From the NCBI RefSeq assembly GCF_029193885.1, contig NZ_JARFVB010000014.1, positions 39,979 to 103,978 of the forward strand: a stretch of 64,000 bases of DNA, written 5' to 3'. The notes below the pieces were generated by a model, which worked only from the letters and a program-made list of their open reading frames with translations, ran no database searches and had not been told where the DNA came from. Position numbers and translations under genes: made by a program. Below are positions 18,031-27,433 of this stretch, in pieces (positions within the stretch are counted from its first letter, which is position 1; each line of letters opens with the position of its first letter). This DNA comes from Flagellimonas yonaguniensis. GTDB taxonomy: Bacteria > Bacteroidota > Bacteroidia > Flavobacteriales > Flavobacteriaceae.

Positions 18031-18864
18031 ATGAACTCGAAAATTTTAGTTCCCTACGACTTTTCCCAAGAAGCCAAGTATTCTTTGAAATTAGGAAAAG
18101 AGGTTGCAGCTCGATTGGGGTATAAACTTAAAGTATTGCATTGCCTTGACTTTCCGGAGTACCCTTATCTTGGGTCCGACAGGATAAAACCCCTGGAAAA
18201 AACTTTGATTGATGAAGGAGCCAGTGCCTTGATTGATGATATCACCAAAATGTTTGGATCTATGGAAGGCTTGGAGGTCGATATTGTTAGTGGATCAGCA
18301 TCCTCCAACATTCTTAATACAACTTTCGATAAGGAGGTCAGCTATACCTTTATGGGTTATAAGAATCGACAAATACCGAATCACATCGGGTCTACCACCA
18401 GAGATATCCTAAGGTTTGCGAAAGGCTCTGTGATGAGTTTAAAAAAGGAAGTATCTCTGGAATCCATCAAGCATATCTTGATAGTCACGGATTTTTTTAA
18501 TACGGCAGTAAAGGCGATTGAGAACTTGAAACTTATCCAGAGAATAACAAAAGCCAAACTGACCTTTGTTTATGTAAATACCCGCGAAAGTTGGCTTACG
18601 ACCAAGGAAACGAAAAGAAGCATGAAGGATTTTACTGAAATCCATGGTTTGCATGAAGCGAATTTGGAAATCGTTAATGATGATACGATAGTATCCGGGG
18701 TGCTCAACGGATTATTGACCAGTTCCTATGATTTGATTGCCTTAAAGCTCAATGGATTGTCCGATGCAAAGAAAGTCAATGACCTCCACCTTATGGGAGA
18801 AGTGCTGCTTGAGAGCACGGATATCCCAATATTGACCTATGTCCACGAGAACAATTATAGATAG
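18031..18864 (+). CDS. universal stress protein, two UspA domains
   Basis: 277 residues. The first UspA domain (about 1-140) starts KILVPYDFSQEAKYSL and the second (about 145-277) starts KHILIVTDFFNTAVKAI. The ATP-binding loop G-x2-G-x9-G is not well conserved in either half, so it may be a non-ATP-binding type. Tandem Usp proteins in Bacteroidetes respond to starvation and oxidative stress (family knowledge). It is preceded by a long AT-rich leader and is probably monocistronic. Confidence 0.85.
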   Translation: MNSKILVPYDFSQEAKYSLKLGKEVAARLGYKLKVLHCLDFPEYPYLGSDRIKPLEKTLIDEGASALIDDITKMFGSMEGLEVDIVSGSASSNILNTTFDKEVSYTFMGYKNRQIPNHIGSTTRDILRFAKGSVMSLKKEVSLESIKHILIVTDFFNTAVKAIENLKLIQRITKAKLTFVYVNTRESWLTTKETKRSMKDFTEIHGLHEANLEIVNDDTIVSGVLNGLLTSSYDLIALKLNGLSDAKKVNDLHLMGEVLLESTDIPILTYVHENNYR

Positions 18865-18934
18865 GAAATTTGTAGGCGTATCACTACCAAGTCTGCCGAT
18901 ATGAATAATGAACTTTAAGAAATAATCAAAAACT

Positions 18935-19265
18935 TTGACATGAATGGGGAGGTCCGTGTTATTATAGCCACATGAGTTTTTGGCTATGGGGATTGGTAAT
19001 TCCCCGTGTGGTAGGAATCAGGTCCTAGTCGACGTCATATTCATTGAAAGCTGGGATTTTATGGAAAGGCTCTGGAGGAATGTAAAGTATGAGAAAATCT
19101 ATTTGAACCCTCCAAGGGACGGTATGGACCTTTATCTAATATTGCGTAGTACTTTGATTATTACAACCATGAGAGAAAACATCAGTCCATTGGCTATGAA
19201 AGACCCATTGATCTATTTAAAAGAGCATCTTGATAATTATATTAGTTTTGTAGAAAACCTGTCCT
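18935..19265 (+). pseudogene. IS3-family transposase (OrfB) C-terminal remnant
   Basis: The plus frame near 19050-19150 reads FMERLWRNVKYEKIYLNPP followed by RDGMDLYL, the C-terminal part of the IS3/IS150-type integrase domain. After a frameshift near 19150 the next frame gives YFDYYNHERKHQSIGYERP, the usual IS3 end with its catalytic-domain glutamate region. Traces resembling the preceding MDGxGRxxDN segment are seen near 18940-18970. The N-terminal two thirds and both inverted repeats are absent or unrecognisable. It is dead. Confidence 0.75.
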
Positions 19266-19358
19266 AAAGATCGGGGTATCTACAATAAACAATATCTTTA
19301 TTTTACCAATTTTCAATATGGCTTTTATAAATTTACTCACTTATGTAAATTAAGTACC

Positions 19359-19835
19359 ATGCAAAAACACTTTCTGACAATAATAATCGTATTGGTGCTG
19401 TTTTCTTGTAGTAAGAATCGTAGCATTTCCATCGATGAAAGGAACGAAGCACTTTTTGGTCAATGGGAATATGAGGCCATTGATTCTGATACTGCCGTTG
19501 ACATCAATGGTGACGGCACTGTGAATATTGACCTGTACAACACAAACGAAATCCGCCAGTGCCTAAAGGATAACCTGACCTTTTTTACGGAAGGACCAAT
19601 CGGAGAGAAAAACGAGTTTAGGCTTAATGAAAATGGTCTTTCTTGTGGTGAAGTTGACCCATATAGTACAGTGGAATCAGACAAATATGAGTTGATCAAC
19701 AATGAAATTCTACGCTTCGAGAACAGGAATGATTTTCGAATCATAGAGTTTAGCAAAAACCGACTTGTATTGGAACAAGATGATTTTTTGGATGATCAGA
19801 ATGTCGTTATCACATATACTTACAAGCGGGGTTGA
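19359..19835 (+). CDS. lipoprotein, lipocalin-like
   Basis: 158-residue predicted lipoprotein. The signal peptide ends in a lipobox (VLVLFSC, cysteine 17). The remainder (LFGQWEYEAID..., with alternating strands and a late LVLEQDD) resembles small lipocalin-like lipoproteins of Bacteroidetes. A DINGDGTVNID loop, similar to a calcium-binding EF-hand or dockerin loop, lies at about residues 48-58. Function unknown. It converges on the TraQ-like gene with a shared hairpin between them. Confidence 0.65.
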   Translation: MQKHFLTIIIVLVLFSCSKNRSISIDERNEALFGQWEYEAIDSDTAVDINGDGTVNIDLYNTNEIRQCLKDNLTFFTEGPIGEKNEFRLNENGLSCGEVDPYSTVESDKYELINNEILRFENRNDFRIIEFSKNRLVLEQDDFLDDQNVVITYTYKRG

Positions 19836-19860
19836 TTTAAATAAGTGGGCAACCCTTTTA
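19829..19860. terminator. terminator between convergent genes
   Basis: GGGTTG (19829-19834) pairs with CAACCC (19850-19855), followed by TTTT. It lies between the lipoprotein gene and the end of the transfer operon and can serve the plus strand. The minus side lacks a clear T run. Confidence 0.55.
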
Positions 19861-19866
19861 TCAATT

Positions 19867-22800
19867 TTACACCCTTACTACTGAACCAGAAGTCCAATCG
19901 CTCCATTGTCCATCACTGTCCCTGACCCGTATCTCATAGGGTTGATCTAAGTATTTCAACCTACTTTCACGGGATTCGGTCTCCATCTCAAAATACCTGT
20001 CGACACCACTTCCCTTGGCTTCGCTGTAGTTTAACAATTTGGTATCCCAACGATTGCCCTGTCTGTTAAAAATGCGGACCTCGACCTGTTCCAAGCTTGC
20101 TCCATTATAGGCCTCCGAACAGTTAATGCTAAAGCAGGTATATATCCTGACCTGGTAATCGCATCCGTTCAGGCCACCGCAATTGATGTTGTGCTTTTCA
20201 CCCTTGGCGGCAACGGTCGGCAATTTCAACATCTCAATCGATTCGCTCTCGGTCTGTGACTGGCCGGTGGAATTCAGCACCAAGAAATTGATTACGAAAC
20301 TTTGATCTATTTCGGGAAAGAACTGCATGGGCGCACTTCCATAATCCAGAGGAACAATCTCTCCCTCATTATAGGTAATGCCCTTATAGCGTATGGTTCC
20401 CGCACTGGCCCCGGTAAAGGTGAACACCAATGTGTAGTCAACACTCTGGTCATGGCCCGACGTTGCATTGGTTATGGCAGTAATATCGAAAGGATCATTG
20501 ATGTACTTATCCTGGGCCGATTGGCTGATGTTGAGTGTGAACGGTTCCTGGTATATCTCATAATTTACGTTGACGTTGGCAGTCTTCTCCACATCGGAAG
20601 AGGAACGCACCGTAAAGGTCAGATTATGGTTCCCCTCACTGTTCCCCATATATTTTCCGGAAAAAGAACCTACCGGTACCGTAAAACTTTCACCAGCTGA
20701 ATAAGTGTTGCCATTATACCGGAAAGATCCATTGTTGCCACTGACGGAAAAATACATTTCATAGCTGTCCCCGCCAATGCCTATTTCGGAAATATTGAAA
20801 TTCATATCGATTTCCTCCCCGGTGTATGCCTGCTGGGCGGTTCCGGAAGCAGTGAAATTATAGTCCTTGGCCGAAACGGCCACGGCGATGTTCACCGATT
20901 TTTCGAGCCCTGTGTCGTTCTTCGCATAAAAGGTCATGCTTACCGTACCATCGTCAGTGCCCTCAAAGCTCCAGTTGAAGTTTCCCTTTGGCACTTCATA
21001 AAGGTTCCCCGGACTCACCACATTGCCGTTACTGTCCTTTATGATGGCATTTCCGTTCATACTGAAACGCAGGGTATAGTCGGAGGATCCCATGCTCTCG
21101 GAAATATTAAAGTTCAGGGAAGTGGTTTCCTCCATGGTAATATCGGAACTCTGTATGCCTCCCGTAAAGGTGAAATCGACCTGATCAAAGGTGATGGTCG
21201 CATTGGCTGTACGGGTAACGTCGGACCCTGATTTGACACTCAGGACAATATTGTGCTGACCAGGCTCCAGGCCTGTATAGGTAATATTGTTCGATCCAGC
21301 ACCCAACGGGAAATTCTCCCCTGGTCCATAGGAAACCCCATTGACCAACATGGACCCGTTCTGGCTTGATGAATAAAAGGCGGTATAAGTGTCGTTCGCA
21401 CCATTCGGAACTTCATCGATGTTCACGATGATGCCCACTGGATTATTGGAAAATTCGGTGGCCTTCGAAGGTGTCATGGTCAATCCAAAATCATTGTTGC
21501 CCACCACTATCGTGACCTGTTCCTCCAATATTTGTTCGTTACTGTCGCGTAACAAAAATGAGATTTCATAGGTTCCGGCCTGCTGTCCTATAAAATCATA
21601 GGCGAAACTTCCCGGGGCAACGGTGAAATATTGACTGGGCGTTATCGGGGAATTCCCGTTATAGAGTTGGCCATCCCCACCCGTAATGAAATAGTTGAGT
21701 TCATAGGAAACCCCATCATAATCGCCTTTTTCGATAAGGCTCAGGGATATGGCCCCACGTTGGCCCACCAATACCTCACTGTTGTTGGCCGAGGCACTGA
21801 AATCAAGTTCCAATTGTTTTGCATCCAGATCTATTTCGACCGGCCCGACCTCTTGCCCAAAATTGTCGGTCACAAGAAAACTGATCTGATGGCCCCCAAG
21901 GCTTTCCGGGGTATAGAAAAGGGAAAAGTTTCCAAGGTCGACAGGGTAGTCCGTATTGTTCTGGATATTGTTCCCGCCCGTCCCCGTAACCTTGCCATTG
22001 CCCTCGGTTATGTTGTAGGAAAGGAAATAATCGATATTGGAGGTATTTCCGCTGGATCTGATGTTGAAATTGAGCTGGGTCCTTTGGTTGACAAATACCT
22101 GGTTGCTCTCCGCATTGCCACTAAAAGTGAACGGAATATTGGCCACCTCGATCTCCACGCTATCCCTTTTCATCTGGCCGTTGCTGTCGCGAACATCAAA
22201 GTAGATCTTCCGTTGGCCGAGCACATTGTCCTTAAAGGTAAAATTGTAATTGCCCGGGAATATGGATCTAAAGGCCCCGGCGTCCATTACGCCCCCGTTT
22301 TGGTCCCTAACGGTCCCGCCACCCTCACTGCCCGGGGAAAAGGAATGTCCGATATCGTAGGTGACATCACTTTCCCCATCCTGTGTCTGGAGGTCGATAT
22401 TGATGGCGATGTTGGTGTCGAGTTCCACTTGGGTGGAAGCGGCCGTGGCCCGAAAGGTAAAGTTAAGGTTTCCCACATCGAGGACAAGTTCCCTTGTGAT
22501 GGTAGCGCCATCGGGGGCCTTCGCCACCATGGTCAACCTGTGTTCGCCCAAGGTCTCAGGAAGGTATTTGAGGTCGCTGACCCCTTTGGGGAGCGCAAAG
22601 ACATCCCTAGGATCATAGGCGGTATCACCAAAATAGACCTTACCGGTCCCGTTTTCCAATTGGTAGGAAACCTCAAATTCCTGATTGCCGTTGTTTGCGG
22701 GATCTTCGGTGTCCTTGTCCCTTAACAGGGTCACACTTACGGGATTTTTGCTGTTGATGATAAATTGATCGGTCCCTTTGCCCAATAAAAAGCTAAAGCT

Positions 22801-23223
22801 TGCATATGTGGTATTATAAATCAAATCGAGTTCCTTTTCGATCTTGTTGGAGTCCCAGGCAAGGATCTTGACCTTATGTGCGCCGGTATCGATTGGCATA
22901 TAACGGAATGACACATCAAAATCCCCGATGGGGATGGTATCGTTCTGGTATATGGTGTCATTCCCTATGGACAGGTAGTATCCCTTGCCGTTCTCGATAC
23001 GGTACTTCATATAATAGGAGGTCGTGGAGACCATTTTTTCCGGTTCCAGGGAAAAATCCGTCTTGACCGCCTCAAAGACAAAGCCATCATTATTGTGGTC
23101 TTCCGTAAGGGTAAAATCAAAGGAATCCTGGACGATGCCGTCAAAATCCTTACTGCATGCCAGAACAAACAAAAAGCTCAACAGAATTAGGGAAACAAGG
23201 CGTAGTGGAGTAATTTTTTTCAT
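19867..23223 (-). CDS. traQ: TraQ-like conjugal transfer lipoprotein with about nine tandem repeats
   Basis: 1118 residues starting with a lipoprotein signal (lipobox FVLAC, cysteine 23). About nine repeats of 95-115 residues follow. Each has a pattern of strand, polar insert with G-x-(L/I)-x3-G, a '(Y/F)P(V/L)x2G' turn, then G-x-(H/Y)-x(3)-F-x-(V/L)-x-D-(S/N)-x-G. This resembles the single domain of Bacteroides TraQ (DUF3872), which is about 150 residues in total. A C-terminal 95-residue domain contains four cysteines. As the last gene of the transfer operon it probably forms an elongated outer-membrane-anchored part of the mating apparatus. Assignment rests on operon position and repeat similarity. 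Confidence 0.72.
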   Translation of the reverse strand: MKKITPLRLVSLILLSFLFVLACSKDFDGIVQDSFDFTLTEDHNNDGFVFEAVKTDFSLEPEKMVSTTSYYMKYRIENGKGYYLSIGNDTIYQNDTIPIGDFDVSFRYMPIDTGAHKVKILAWDSNKIEKELDLIYNTTYASFSFLLGKGTDQFIINSKNPVSVTLLRDKDTEDPANNGNQEFEVSYQLENGTGKVYFGDTAYDPRDVFALPKGVSDLKYLPETLGEHRLTMVAKAPDGATITRELVLDVGNLNFTFRATAASTQVELDTNIAINIDLQTQDGESDVTYDIGHSFSPGSEGGGTVRDQNGGVMDAGAFRSIFPGNYNFTFKDNVLGQRKIYFDVRDSNGQMKRDSVEIEVANIPFTFSGNAESNQVFVNQRTQLNFNIRSSGNTSNIDYFLSYNITEGNGKVTGTGGNNIQNNTDYPVDLGNFSLFYTPESLGGHQISFLVTDNFGQEVGPVEIDLDAKQLELDFSASANNSEVLVGQRGAISLSLIEKGDYDGVSYELNYFITGGDGQLYNGNSPITPSQYFTVAPGSFAYDFIGQQAGTYEISFLLRDSNEQILEEQVTIVVGNNDFGLTMTPSKATEFSNNPVGIIVNIDEVPNGANDTYTAFYSSSQNGSMLVNGVSYGPGENFPLGAGSNNITYTGLEPGQHNIVLSVKSGSDVTRTANATITFDQVDFTFTGGIQSSDITMEETTSLNFNISESMGSSDYTLRFSMNGNAIIKDSNGNVVSPGNLYEVPKGNFNWSFEGTDDGTVSMTFYAKNDTGLEKSVNIAVAVSAKDYNFTASGTAQQAYTGEEIDMNFNISEIGIGGDSYEMYFSVSGNNGSFRYNGNTYSAGESFTVPVGSFSGKYMGNSEGNHNLTFTVRSSSDVEKTANVNVNYEIYQEPFTLNISQSAQDKYINDPFDITAITNATSGHDQSVDYTLVFTFTGASAGTIRYKGITYNEGEIVPLDYGSAPMQFFPEIDQSFVINFLVLNSTGQSQTESESIEMLKLPTVAAKGEKHNINCGGLNGCDYQVRIYTCFSINCSEAYNGASLEQVEVRIFNRQGNRWDTKLLNYSEAKGSGVDRYFEMETESRESRLKYLDQPYEIRVRDSDGQWSDWTSGSVVRV

Positions 23224-23238
23224 AGTGTCCGGTTATGT

Positions 23239-23784
23239 TCAGAATAAAAAGTAGCGCAGGCCGATCCCCACATAGGGATAAAAATTGCCGACATCAGAAT
23301 TGATATGGTAATACTCATTGGCCTTTATCAATAGGGAAAGGTCGTTCCCGAGGATCATCTCCCATTCGACACCCGCATATATTCCATAGATGAACCTGCT
23401 CTTGCCATCTATCACGGCCCCGGTATCCAGGGTGTTGTTCCCGTTGTTGATCACTTCATATCCAATGACCCCGCCCCCGCCTATGTTCAGCGCATATCTC
23501 CTGAAGTTGGGTTGTTCCCATACCTTGAAGAAACAGCCAGGCTGCACCGTGAAAATATTATAGGGGATATCATAATCCCCCTTGTCCTCCGCAATGGCGG
23601 CAAATATGCTCAACTGGGCATAGGTACTCCTGTCCAGATGATAATTGTACGTTGCCATGATCCCGAAACCGTCCTCAGCATATCCACCGCTGAGACCCAC
23701 GGAAGAGGCATAGTTTCCGCCCCGCTGCGCGGAAAGGGATATGGCCATAAACAAGAACGAAAAAAGCACCAATGATCTACCCAT
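23239..23784 (-). CDS. traO: conjugal transfer protein TraO
   Basis: About 181 residues from ATG 23784, three bases after the traN stop. A signal peptide (ending LSAQ) is followed by a beta-rich, glycine- and tyrosine-rich sequence ending in an outer-membrane-type aromatic (GIGLRYFLF). TraO of Bacteroides conjugative transposons is an exported component of the transfer apparatus. It sits between traN and the TraQ-like gene, the standard order. Confidence 0.8.
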   Translation of the reverse strand: MGRSLVLFSFLFMAISLSAQRGGNYASSVGLSGGYAEDGFGIMATYNYHLDRSTYAQLSIFAAIAEDKGDYDIPYNIFTVQPGCFFKVWEQPNFRRYALNIGGGGVIGYEVINNGNNTLDTGAVIDGKSRFIYGIYAGVEWEMILGNDLSLLIKANEYYHINSDVGNFYPYVGIGLRYFLF

Positions 23785-23786
23785 AA

Positions 23787-24779
23787 TCAAAATCGTTTAG
23801 GATTGTTTATAATGTCCCTGCCAATGGACATGGACAGGTTACGGTTTCCTCCCTCTTCATCGAGTTCCACCAAAAGTTCCTTTTTATTGTCCAAGGAGAA
23901 TTTCTTGAGTACGATGACAAAGTGGTTCTCGGTTCCCCCCTTTACGATCTTGGGGACCTTGTACTCGAACAGAAGACCGTTATTTTTATCAATCGGGATT
24001 TTCTGTTCGGAAGCGTTCCTGTACGAACTTTTGATGAAGAATTTGATAAAGTTGATATCGAGGTCGACCCCCTCCTTATTTTCCAGCCTGAATTGGATAT
24101 AGAGTTCGTCGTTGTTATAGTAAACCCCTTTGAGCCACAGGAAGACATCGCCTTTCCGTGCAAAATAACGGGGAATCAAAGCCTTATCGAACTGCATGTA
24201 ATAACTCCTCAACCGATAGTACTCGATGGGGTAATGGGCATAAAGATCCGGTGTGGTCAATTCCAACACCGAGTCCTTCGGTATTTTCTCGATCTCTTGC
24301 ATGGTCAACGAACGGGATTCCTCCGATTTTAGGGGAGAACCTATACTGGAATTAGGTTCTGGAACTTGAATGGACTTTGGTCCCTTATAGGAAATGGCCC
24401 TATCATCAATATTGGTCACCGCCATTTCGGGCCCAATGGTCCAGGTCAATTTTTTGGGGCGGGCATCCAGTTTCAGGATAAAATCAAAGAGGTTCCCGGA
24501 TCTGGTGATGACCGTCAGGTTGGTATAGTTTTCCTTTTCGGTGGCCAGATCATCATAGTATACTTTTAGGATACGAGGGTTGAACCGGCTCCCGATTTCC
24601 TTAGGGAAGCCCACTGCAAATCCGATATCGCTCCCAATGATGCTTTCGGCGATATCCTCCGGAAAGATCAAAATGGTCTTGAACTTTCTGGAAACCTCGA
24701 TGGTGTCACGGATTGCCTGTGCGGAAAGGCCATGGTTCATCAATAAAAAGAAAAGAAACAATAGTAGTTTTTTATCCAT
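23787..24779 (-). CDS. traN: conjugative transfer protein TraN (DUF4138)
   Basis: 330 residues with a signal peptide (ends GLSAQA). The N-terminal half (residues about 25-110) has the DUF4138-type strand pattern, including SDIGFAVGF and NLTVITRSGNLFDFIL, as in TraN of Bacteroides elements, which is the VirB9-like outer part of the type IV secretion core. A proline/serine-rich linker follows, then a second beta domain with YYNNDELYIQFRLEN. It directly precedes traO. Confidence 0.85.
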   Translation of the reverse strand: MDKKLLLFLFFLLMNHGLSAQAIRDTIEVSRKFKTILIFPEDIAESIIGSDIGFAVGFPKEIGSRFNPRILKVYYDDLATEKENYTNLTVITRSGNLFDFILKLDARPKKLTWTIGPEMAVTNIDDRAISYKGPKSIQVPEPNSSIGSPLKSEESRSLTMQEIEKIPKDSVLELTTPDLYAHYPIEYYRLRSYYMQFDKALIPRYFARKGDVFLWLKGVYYNNDELYIQFRLENKEGVDLDINFIKFFIKSSYRNASEQKIPIDKNNGLLFEYKVPKIVKGGTENHFVIVLKKFSLDNKKELLVELDEEGGNRNLSMSIGRDIINNPKRF

Positions 24780-24789
24780 AGAGTGCCAT

Positions 24790-25803
24790 TTATGTTTTCA
24801 GAAATACCTTGTACCCGTTGATCAATAATATTTCGTCGCGATCCTTCCTTTTTTTATTGGAGAAGAACTTGCCGAATGCCCGTATCGCATTTTCCGTCAT
24901 GGGAAGGTCGATCCCGTTGGAGAGTTCCCTTGAGATGTCCCCCATGGCACCCTCCTCGACATCGGCGTAGAACTCTGTGAGCAGTTTCCCCGCCCTTTCA
25001 TTGTAGATACCGAGACCGCCGTCTTCTTGGTCATACGCCTTAAGCGTTATCGGAAAGTTCCCAATGTTGGAAATGTCCATCAACAATCTGGACCCTTGGA
25101 TGTTCACGGTGGCATAGACAAAGGTATTCTTGGGGAAAATCCGATCGGCAACCCTGAGTTCTTCCCGTAAGATCAGGGTCACCCTACTGCCGGGAACGAC
25201 GAATTGGTCCCTATATACAGTGGCCTTCGCCCTTATATCGGCCAATAGGGCACTATGTTGTGAAACGCTTTCGTTCGGGGCCGAGAAATCCTGGCTTCCC
25301 GATCTGCGTTCCTCCCTTGCGCGCTGTAACATTTTTCGATATTCGATGCGCTTTTCGGTTTCTGAAAGCCCATTTGTACCGGAAACATCAGTATTGTTAG
25401 GAACGGTGCTACTCAATGTTTCGGTTTCAGGCTTGGAGATGGCCTTGCCATCGACCAACGAGAAATTTTCAAGATCTTCCAGGATCTTTTCAAGGGAATC
25501 GTTCTCTTTCTCCCTGTCCACTAGGTTTGCAGGCCCATCTTTTTTTCGGGAACTGTCCAATAATGAATCCTTGATAGACTCCTTATAGTAGGTGTTGGGA
25601 TCTTTTATTTCCATCCCACTTGACCTATCTGGAAGGGAATCATTATAGCCATCGGTCGTTCCTTCCTCTTGGATGGCACCCTTCAATCCATTGAAACTGG
25701 TGGACAAAAAATATATAAGAAGCAGGATGGCAATGGGAAGGGCGAGGGCGAACCCTTTATGGTTCCTGATCCAATCGTTCAATTTATGGGTGTTCAATGC
25801 CAT
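24790..25803 (-). CDS. traM: conjugative transposon protein TraM (VirB10-like)
   Basis: 337 residues. One N-terminal membrane helix (about 18-36), a long charged and serine-rich periplasmic linker (about 45-190), and a conserved C-terminal domain starting around IRAKATVYRDQFVVPGSRVTLIL and ending with NAIRAFGKFFSNKKRKD. TraM is the Bacteroidetes VirB10-type protein spanning inner membrane and periplasm. Its position between traK and traN is standard. A 60-base gap separates it from traK. Confidence 0.9.
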   Translation of the reverse strand: MALNTHKLNDWIRNHKGFALALPIAILLLIYFLSTSFNGLKGAIQEEGTTDGYNDSLPDRSSGMEIKDPNTYYKESIKDSLLDSSRKKDGPANLVDREKENDSLEKILEDLENFSLVDGKAISKPETETLSSTVPNNTDVSGTNGLSETEKRIEYRKMLQRAREERRSGSQDFSAPNESVSQHSALLADIRAKATVYRDQFVVPGSRVTLILREELRVADRIFPKNTFVYATVNIQGSRLLMDISNIGNFPITLKAYDQEDGGLGIYNERAGKLLTEFYADVEEGAMGDISRELSNGIDLPMTENAIRAFGKFFSNKKRKDRDEILLINGYKVFLKT

Positions 25804-25865
25804 AGTAAAATTTCTTTACCCGATAATCGAAATCTGAACGTACCGGGTTATGTTGTCAACAAATA

Positions 25866-26495
25866 TCATTTGCGTAGGTCCTTGTTGTCCAATACATCGA
25901 AACGGACAATCTTAAGGCCGTTCAGATTATTGGGGGTAGATTTGGTCTCCATCAAATAGCCGGTCGTGACCAGGTTCCGATATTCGGTCTTGCCGTCCCT
26001 TTCAATTTTTTGTTTTCCGATGAACCTGAACCTGAACGGATAGGACGAATAGTCAATGATGATACTGTCCTTCTCCAGTTCTATCGAATAGCCACTTTTG
26101 GCGATATCCTCGTAATAGTCCTGGTCCACCAAACGGTTATAGAGCCGCATGCCCGAACGATCGACCATATAAAGTGCCTTTCCCTCGATATTCCTTTTTA
26201 TGAACCCCAGGTCCGGCTCCAGGCCAAAGAAAAGTTCATGAAAAATCCCCACATGTCCCTCGCACAGTATATCGATGGCCCTTTTGTAGTCCTTGATCCG
26301 AACAGTGGCCAATTTCTGGCCGCTGTCCAAAAGGTAAAAGTTGTTCTTTGCACTTTCATTGACCCTATGGATAACATAGGTACAGCACAAAAAACTAAAG
26401 AGCATGAAAGTTAAAGATAGGACAACCAAGCGGTTGGATCTTTTCTCTGCCCTTGTAATATCGTTGAAAACCCTATAACCTTCGTTGAATTCCAT
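25866..26495 (-). CDS. traK: conjugative transposon protein TraK (VirB8-like)
   Basis: 209 residues with one membrane helix (about 25-43) and a periplasmic domain. The conserved segment GHVGIFHELFFGLEPD is a hallmark of TraK, the Bacteroidetes VirB8-type inner-membrane component. It is followed by IKRNIEGKALYMVDRSG, also typical. It starts five bases after traJ ends and is therefore co-transcribed. Confidence 0.92.
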   Translation of the reverse strand: MEFNEGYRVFNDITRAEKRSNRLVVLSLTFMLFSFLCCTYVIHRVNESAKNNFYLLDSGQKLATVRIKDYKRAIDILCEGHVGIFHELFFGLEPDLGFIKRNIEGKALYMVDRSGMRLYNRLVDQDYYEDIAKSGYSIELEKDSIIIDYSSYPFRFRFIGKQKIERDGKTEYRNLVTTGYLMETKSTPNNLNGLKIVRFDVLDNKDLRK

Positions 26496-26500
26496 ATTTC

Positions 26501-27433
26501 TTATTGGATCAAAGTTCTTACACCTTTTGTAGTCCCACCCGTTTTTATATCAATGGCCGTTTGTGCAGCCTTTTTGGCGTAGTGCTTTGTCTTTTCCTTC
26601 AATTGCCCGGCATTCACGTTCATCCCCTGTACTATAAAATTGGAAAGAGTGGGGGCCTTGAGGTAGACGAACAGGTTCATCAGCATCAGAAGGGCACTGG
26701 TCAGGACCAGCCCCAGATTGGCCTCGGTACGCAACAATAGGGAGTCAATGAGCTTTTCCATGATCTTGAGCATAAAATTGTCGATCAGGTGCAACATGGG
26801 GATCCAAAGGCAGACGGACATGAATTTCTGCAACCAGGCCTTCCACATTCCCGATAGGGCAGGGATGAACGACAGCCCGATATTGAGCGGGCCGAAAACG
26901 ATGAGTACGAACAGATAGATCACGGACATGGCTTTGATCCCGATGAAGACCACGGTGGAAACAATGGAGGCGAAGGTGGTGATCCCGGAGGTCATACCGC
27001 TCAAGATCAGGGATTCCAATGCCGACCAGTCCATATCGAACAGGCTCCATGAGGAACCGATGTCCTCCATGGCCCTTGTCTGGGCGAGATATATCTTCAA
27101 CTGTAGGATGTCCCATGAGACATCGTTGCCTTTCAACGAGTTTCCGATACCCTCATAGAATTGGAATATCGACCGTGCGAAAACCTTGTACTTTAACAAG
27201 ATGAACGCCAATGGGACCCATTTGAGATAGGCGAAAAAATCGGCCCGGGTCTGCTCGTTCATGAACACCTTCAATGCGATGATGCCTATCCCGATATAGG
27301 CGAATTCCTGTCCAATGTCCATGATGGGATCCACCGCGTCAAAGGCGTCCAGGATATATTGGTCAAAGAGTTCGTTCACCTCTTCCCGGATGCCCGCATC
27401 GGTCATATTTTGTGTCAGGGCCAGTAAGGTCAT
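26501..27433 (-). CDS. traJ: conjugative transposon protein TraJ (VirB6-like)
   Basis: 310-residue polytopic inner-membrane protein with several hydrophobic helices (about 45-60, 70-85, 150-200, 235-260). The central FGPLNIGLSFIPALSGMWKAW block is diagnostic of TraJ/VirB6-like channel proteins. The basic C-terminal tail is probably cytoplasmic. The start overlaps the traI stop by four bases (ATGA). Confidence 0.9.
   Translation of the reverse strand: MTLLALTQNMTDAGIREEVNELFDQYILDAFDAVDPIMDIGQEFAYIGIGIIALKVFMNEQTRADFFAYLKWVPLAFILLKYKVFARSIFQFYEGIGNSLKGNDVSWDILQLKIYLAQTRAMEDIGSSWSLFDMDWSALESLILSGMTSGITTFASIVSTVVFIGIKAMSVIYLFVLIVFGPLNIGLSFIPALSGMWKAWLQKFMSVCLWIPMLHLIDNFMLKIMEKLIDSLLLRTEANLGLVLTSALLMLMNLFVYLKAPTLSNFIVQGMNVNAGQLKEKTKHYAKKAAQTAIDIKTGGTTKGVRTLIQ

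Noticed and set aside
21631..22725. 364-codon open frame on the plus strand
   Set aside because: It is antisense to the repeats of the TraQ-like gene; the composition is a by-product of the repeated GC-rich codons and it shows no domain.
23922..24332. 136-codon plus frame
   Set aside because: Antisense to traN.
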